This document shows positions 5,637 through 8,800 of a DNA stretch of 8,800 bases, piece after piece; the stretch's first letter is position 1, and each line of letters begins with the position of its first letter. The notes beneath the pieces were generated by a model. That model searched no databases and had not been told where the DNA came from. It saw nothing but the letters and a program-made list of their open reading frames with translations. The stretch is from contig JAGKVC010000145.1 of the NCBI GenBank assembly GCA_021152595.1, forward strand, positions 1 to 8,800. Reading direction: 5' to 3'. The stretch is from Clostridia bacterium. Lineage in GTDB: Bacteria > Bacillota > Clostridia > Oscillospirales > Ruminococcaceae. Made by a program: the position numbers and the translations under genes.

Positions 5637-6617
5637 TTATTCCCACTCAATCGTAGCGCAGGGCTTCGGCGTGAGATCATAGAGCACGCGGTTGACGTTC
5701 TCGACCTCAGCGGTAATGCGCGCGGTGATATGCTGGAGCAATGCAAAGGGGACATCCTCGACGGTCGCGGTCATGGCATCCTTGGTATTGACGGCGCGGA
5801 TGATCACCGGATACGCGAAGGTACGCTTGCCCTCCTTGACACCGACGGACTTGAAATCCGGAACGGCGGTGAAATACTGCCAGACCTTACCCTCGAGACC
5901 GTTCTTTGCAAATTCCTCGCGAAGGATCGCATCGCTCTCGCGGACAGCTTCGAGGCGGTCACGGGTGATCGCACCGAGGCAGCGGACACCGAGACCGGGG
6001 CCCGGGAACGGCTGACGGAAGACCATGCTGTCCGGCAGACCGAGCGCCTTGCCGACAACGCGGACTTCATCCTTAAAGAGCAGCTTGACAGGCTCTACAA
6101 GCTCAAACTGCATATCCTCGGGCAGACCGCCGACATTGTGATGTGCCTTGACGCCGTCGCTCTCGAGGATATCCGGATAGATCGTGCCCTGTGCGAGGAA
6201 CTCGATACCGTCCTGCTTGCGTGCCTCCTCCTCAAAGACGCGGATGAACTCTGCGCCGATAATCTTGCGCTTGCGCTCGGGCTCTGCAACGCCTGCGAGC
6301 TTATCGAGGAAGCGGTCAACCGCATCGACATAAACGAGGTTTGCGTGCATCTGGTTGCGGAAAACTTCGACGACCTGTTCCGGCTCGCCCTTGCGCAGGA
6401 GTCCGTGGTTGACATGGACGCAGACAAGCTGCTGTCCGACCGCCTTGATCAGCAGTGCTGCGACGACCGAGCTGTCCACACCGCCGGAGAGCGCGAGCAG
6501 GACTTTTTTATCGCCGATCTGGGCGCGCAGTTCTTTGATCTGCTCTTCGATGAATGCATTTGCGAGCGCTTCTGTGGTGATGCGCTCCATGGATTCGGGT
6601 CTGACATTGGAACTCAT
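5637..6617 (-). CDS. guaA: GMP synthase, ATP-pyrophosphatase subunit lacking the glutaminase domain
   Basis: Catalyses the last step of GMP synthesis: XMP is adenylated with ATP and then aminated. The protein has 326 residues. The PP-loop SGGVDSS is at 44-50, the substrate loop HVNHGLLRKGE at 68-78, FPGPGLGVR at 204-212 (dimerisation-domain start), and the canonical tail TPKPCATIEWE closes the protein. Usual bacterial GuaA has about 510-525 residues, with an N-terminal class I glutamine amidotransferase of about 200 residues; that domain is absent. The start is firm: GGAGG lies 9 bases before the ATG and a promoter lies 40 bases further up, so nothing is truncated by misannotation. No separate amidotransferase gene is in the window. 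The enzyme must use free ammonia or a glutaminase subunit encoded elsewhere, as in the archaeal two-subunit form. Confidence 0.95.
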   Translation of the reverse strand: MSSNVRPESMERITTEALANAFIEEQIKELRAQIGDKKVLLALSGGVDSSVVAALLIKAVGQQLVCVHVNHGLLRKGEPEQVVEVFRNQMHANLVYVDAVDRFLDKLAGVAEPERKRKIIGAEFIRVFEEEARKQDGIEFLAQGTIYPDILESDGVKAHHNVGGLPEDMQFELVEPVKLLFKDEVRVVGKALGLPDSMVFRQPFPGPGLGVRCLGAITRDRLEAVRESDAILREEFAKNGLEGKVWQYFTAVPDFKSVGVKEGKRTFAYPVIIRAVNTKDAMTATVEDVPFALLQHITARITAEVENVNRVLYDLTPKPCATIEWE

Positions 6618-6656
6618 AACGTAAAACCTCCAATTACTCTAAAATATGGTTCTTTT

Positions 6657-6685
6657 ATTATAGCATATTATCTGCCATTTTTCAA
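6657..6685 (-). promoter_or_regulatory. Promoter of guaA
   Basis: Read on the minus strand: -35 TTGAAA (6680-6685), 17-bp spacer, -10 TATAAT (6657-6662). The start would be near 6650, giving a leader of about 33 bases. That is too short for a purine riboswitch, and none is seen. Confidence 0.87.
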
Positions 6686-6742
6686 GTGGATATATGATGC
6701 TTGAATCTGCGAAGATTCTCCTTTCTGCATTCAGCCGAATAA

Positions 6743-6771
6743 TTGACTTTTCAGCGGCAGTCTGGTATAAT
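6743..6771 (+). promoter_or_regulatory. Promoter of the A/T-rich small gene
   Basis: -35 TTGACT (6743-6748), 17-bp spacer, -10 TATAAT (6766-6771). It lies back to back with the guaA promoter, the two -35 boxes about 57 bases apart. The leader to the chosen ATG is about 68 bases. Confidence 0.87.
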
Positions 6772-6784
6772 GAGCGTAAGTAAA

Positions 6785-6801
6785 GGGCGGTGTGACTGCC
6801 C
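6785..6801 (+). other. Small leader hairpin before the A/T-rich gene
   Basis: GGGCGG (6785-6790) pairs with CTGCCC (6796-6801), with one G:T pair, around the loop TGTGA, shortly after the predicted transcription start. An alternative GTG start (6792) falls in its loop. No T-run follows, so it is not a terminator. A 5' stabilising or regulatory role is possible but unproven. Confidence 0.4.
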
Positions 6802-6845
6802 ACAAATCGGGATTAACATTCGTAACGGGAAACGGGAGGTTCATT

Positions 6846-7322
6846 ATGAAAGTAGATTACAGTAAATTTGAAAGCGGAGTATATTTACATGGAAAAGTAG
6901 TAATAGAGGAGGAAGATTCCAATAAAGAAATTACTGCACAGCTTGAGCCAGATGATAATGGTGAAATACCTGATGTAGAGAAGAAAACACTGGAATTCTT
7001 TTTGGACAACTACTCAAAATATAAGCAGTTCTTATTAGAACCTATCTTTGAATACTATAAAGAATGCAGAGATGAGTGGGGAGATGTAGAACCGGATGAC
7101 GAACTATTTCCTGAAGTCAAGGATAAGAATAAAATGTATGAGATGGCATCATTACGTGGACTCATGGTTTTAGATGAAGCATATTCCGGAAAACAAACAA
7201 TAACTCTTTTTTATGATTGTACATGGGATGAAGAAGAAGGAATGGGTATAAGAATTGCATTGGGTAATAATGTCTCCGAAGTTAAAGTAGTTAAGATAGC
7301 TACAATCGGTGGTGTATATTGA
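6846..7322 (+). CDS. Small acidic protein, DUF6985/DUF2004-like (immunity-like family)
   Basis: A 158-residue soluble protein without signal peptide or membrane helix, very rich in Glu and Asp. The only recognisable block is near the C-terminus: LFYDCTWDEEEGMGIRIALG (121-140). It resembles the WDEEHG-type motif of DUF6985/DUF2004 proteins, a set often found beside polymorphic toxins and thought to include immunity proteins. This link is by eye and moderate. The ATG at 6846 has GGAGG 6 bases upstream. An in-frame GTG at 6792 would add 18 residues but has a poor ribosome site. Codons are strongly A/T-ending, unlike the GC-rich genes on both sides, which suggests recent acquisition. No toxin gene is adjacent. 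It has its own promoter and terminator, so it acts alone. Confidence 0.72.
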   Translation: MKVDYSKFESGVYLHGKVVIEEEDSNKEITAQLEPDDNGEIPDVEKKTLEFFLDNYSKYKQFLLEPIFEYYKECRDEWGDVEPDDELFPEVKDKNKMYEMASLRGLMVLDEAYSGKQTITLFYDCTWDEEEGMGIRIALGNNVSEVKVVKIATIGGVY

Positions 7323-7360
7323 ATTATCGCCCTCTGCCGCAGATTTGTAAAGCTATCCCC

Positions 7361-7388
7361 AAACAGCAAGGACACCCTTGCTGTTTTT
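7361..7388 (+). terminator. Intrinsic terminator of the A/T-rich gene
   Basis: AAACAGCAAGG (7361-7371) pairs perfectly with CCTTGCTGTTT (7376-7386) around the loop ACAC, in an 11-bp stem running into five T. It lies 38 bases after the stop codon. Confidence 0.9.
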
Positions 7389-7562
7389 ATTATCCCCTCT
7401 CCGTTTTTACATTGCATACGGATTCTCAGCAATTTCAGGGAGAATCGCTCACACGCCTGCACTGGCTTTGCCTTTCAAAATCATCGCGCAGGCGATACCG
7501 CAATTTCTCATTTCTATTTTCGCGCATGCGCATTTCGCCGTCCGTTTCAGCAATATATTCCA
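7389..7562. other. Non-coding spacer, no recognised content
   Basis: Together with the flanking terminator and promoter this makes a gap of about 345 bases between genes. I see no ribosome site followed by a credible ORF, no RNA gene and no direct repeat. On the minus strand, fragments reading RYRLRDDFERQSQCRRVSDS (about 7500-7440) are followed by stops. They could be the remains of a coding sequence or part of a dispersed element, but this is weak. Confidence 0.4.
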
Positions 7563-7591
7563 TTGACATTTCATTCCGGCCGTGCTATAAT
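7563..7591 (+). promoter_or_regulatory. Promoter of the dockerin gene
   Basis: Perfect consensus TTGACA (7563-7568), 17-bp spacer, TATAAT (7586-7591). The start would be near 7598, giving a leader of about 70 A/T-rich bases before the ATG at 7668. Confidence 0.9.
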
Positions 7592-7667
7592 TAAACAAAA
7601 AAACAATTTCGATATATCATAAAAAATATGCGGCTTGCTGTTTGATCAATGAAAGGAAGTGTATCCA

Positions 7668-8690
7668 ATGAAAAGACTGATTTCTGTTCTGCTCGGGATC
7701 ATGCTGCCGATGCAGATTGTATCCGCATTTGCACTCCGCACATCCGCTGCCGGAAGTGAAGCGCCAAAGCCGGTTTTCACAGTCACGCCTTCGGAAATCA
7801 CAATGACAGAGGGCGAAACCTGTAAGCTGACCGTAACAGTGGATCCGGAATATGCAGACGGGGCAACAGTAAAGCTGTATGCATACGGTCAGAAATCGCT
7901 CGTCTCCCCTGCCGGTGATGTCACTGCCTATCGCTGCGGCGAAGGAAGCATTTCAGTTTATGTTTCGGTTCCGGATGAAAGCTCCGATACCGGAAAGCGC
8001 ACATATTCACAGGAAATAAAGATTCAGGTGCAACCAGATGAAACACTCCCTGCGGAAACCCGTGCGGAGCTCGACCGACTGCAAAATCACTCACGGTACG
8101 GAGAATTTCAGCGCAGAACACTGGAACTGCTCGGCATCCTCGATGAAAATGCACCGCGCATCACAGCGGAGCAGGTCGATGAGATCCTGCATACTGACCT
8201 GACGCCGGAAGAAATGATTGCAAAAATCAACGCAATCCACGGGTATCCGGATTACATCTGGCACGGCGATCCCGGCGAATGTGTATACTGGCTGGATGAA
8301 AAAGGAAACGATCAGATCAGCATTGCGGGCGGCGCGATGTTCTTCCGCTCCAAGGTTTATGCGGACGGAACTTATAAAGAGGAAACAGCGCTGTATCCGC
8401 CCGAAATTGATTTCGGTACAATTACCGGACCTATGGACGATGCAGACCGCACATACATCATATATAATCAGATTCCGTATGATGATCGCAATCCGGTCAG
8501 CGGCGATGCAAACCATGACGGCGTATTCAATCTGGCAGATATTGCCGCGCTCGAAAAACTGCTGCTGACGGTTCCGGAAACCCGTTTCATCAGGCAGAAC
8601 TGGGAAACCGCAGATTACAATCAGGACGGCATGCTCACTGCCGCCGACCTGACGCTGATGAAGCAGGCATTGCTGAACAAAGCAGAATAA
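7668..8690 (+). CDS. Secreted dockerin protein with Ig-like domain (cellulosome-type component)
   Basis: A 340-residue exported protein. Signal peptide about 1-28: MKR, a hydrophobic core LISVLLGIMLPMQIVSAFAL, and cleavage probably near SAA. Residues 35-122 form alternating strands of an Ig-like/BIG-type module (FTVTPSEITMTEGETCKLTV). Residues 130-270 are a mixed region with IHGYPDYIW (190-198) and ECVYWLDEKGN (204-214), of unknown function. I believe similar YPDY/YWLD segments occur in other Ruminococcus dockerin proteins. A type I dockerin ends the protein (278-337), with two calcium loops: D280-x-N282-x-D284...D291 and D316-x-N318-x-D320...D327. No catalytic glycosidase domain is seen, so a structural, binding or inhibitor role in a cohesin-scaffolded complex is likelier. 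The ATG has AAAGGAAG 8 bases upstream; a GTG at 7659 lies inside that site and is rejected. No terminator is visible after the stop. Confidence 0.9.
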   Translation: MKRLISVLLGIMLPMQIVSAFALRTSAAGSEAPKPVFTVTPSEITMTEGETCKLTVTVDPEYADGATVKLYAYGQKSLVSPAGDVTAYRCGEGSISVYVSVPDESSDTGKRTYSQEIKIQVQPDETLPAETRAELDRLQNHSRYGEFQRRTLELLGILDENAPRITAEQVDEILHTDLTPEEMIAKINAIHGYPDYIWHGDPGECVYWLDEKGNDQISIAGGAMFFRSKVYADGTYKEETALYPPEIDFGTITGPMDDADRTYIIYNQIPYDDRNPVSGDANHDGVFNLADIAALEKLLLTVPETRFIRQNWETADYNQDGMLTAADLTLMKQALLNKAE

Positions 8691-8740
8691 GCGATGCTAT
8701 TCAGACAGAACATAATCCACATATTCTGCATATATAACAG

Positions 8741-8769
8741 TTGACCAAGCATGCTTCATAAGTTATAAT
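8741..8769 (+). promoter_or_regulatory. Promoter reading out of the window, with palindrome in the spacer
   Basis: -35 TTGACC (8741-8746), 17-bp spacer, -10 TATAAT (8764-8769). The spacer starts with the perfect 10-bp palindrome AAGCATGCTT (8747-8756), a possible operator. The gene it serves lies beyond the window end. Confidence 0.65.
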
Positions 8770-8800
8770 ATAATATATAATTATACTTATAAAATATCAT

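Noticed and set aside
4850..5755. Long minus-strand open frame opposite sdpI (301 codons)
   Set aside because: It is antisense to the well-supported SdpI gene, crosses the shared terminator and has no family resemblance.
5580..6704. Long plus-strand open frame opposite guaA (374 codons)
   Set aside because: It is the antisense shadow of a clearly conserved GuaA gene in GC-rich DNA, starts inside the sdpI end and runs through the bidirectional terminator and the guaA promoter.
7319..7594. Plus-strand open frame of 91 codons after the A/T-rich gene
   Set aside because: It runs through the strong terminator at 7361-7388 and the dockerin promoter, and has no ribosome site of its own.
7605..7613. 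AATTTCGAT in the dockerin leader, resembling the sdpR half-site
   Set aside because: It lacks the leading GT and has no inverted partner at the right spacing, so it is probably chance in A/T-rich DNA.

Overview
The window looks like a chromosomal segment from a Gram-positive, moderately GC-rich anaerobe of the Ruminococcus / Oscillospiraceae type. This is inference. It rests on a secreted dockerin (cellulosome-type) protein, a DHHW-family envelope protein, an SdpR/SdpI regulator-immunity pair, strong Shine-Dalgarno sequences, and near-consensus housekeeping promoters that all have 17-bp spacers.

Layout. (1) Positions 1-4150, minus strand: a co-directional five-gene block read right to left. 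It encodes a GNAT acetyltransferase, a DHHW/AlgX-like exported protein, a membrane-anchored parvulin-type peptidyl-prolyl isomerase, an ABC-2 type ATPase and its permease (cut by the window edge). Genes overlap by 8 bp at two junctions. One promoter (TTTACA-17-TATGAT) lies upstream of the GNAT gene. The theme is envelope and export. (2) 4252-4410, plus: a monocistronic tRNA-Ala(CGC) with its own promoter and terminator. (3) 4454-5627, plus: an autoregulated cassette with a consensus promoter flanked by two matching 24-bp inverted repeats, an 18-codon leader ORF, an SdpR-like ArsR repressor and an SdpI-family six-helix membrane protein, all translationally coupled. It ends at a bidirectional terminator shared with the convergent gene. 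(4) 5637-6685, minus: a stand-alone GMP synthase ATP-pyrophosphatase subunit (GuaA without its glutamine amidotransferase domain) with its own promoter. (5) 6743-7388, plus: an A/T-rich small acidic protein resembling a DUF6985/DUF2004-type, immunity-like family, with its own promoter and terminator; it looks foreign next to its neighbours. (6) 7389-7562: non-coding, no clear function. (7) 7563-8690, plus: a secreted Ig-like/dockerin protein with its own promoter. A further promoter at 8741-8769 reads out of the window.

Nothing here is a large unknown machine. The most distinctive element is the control region of the SdpR/SdpI cassette: four copies of the half-site GTATTTNGA form two operators bracketing the promoter. 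The downstream operator overlaps a terminator-like hairpin at the predicted +1, and a tiny leader ORF then overlaps the repressor start codon.
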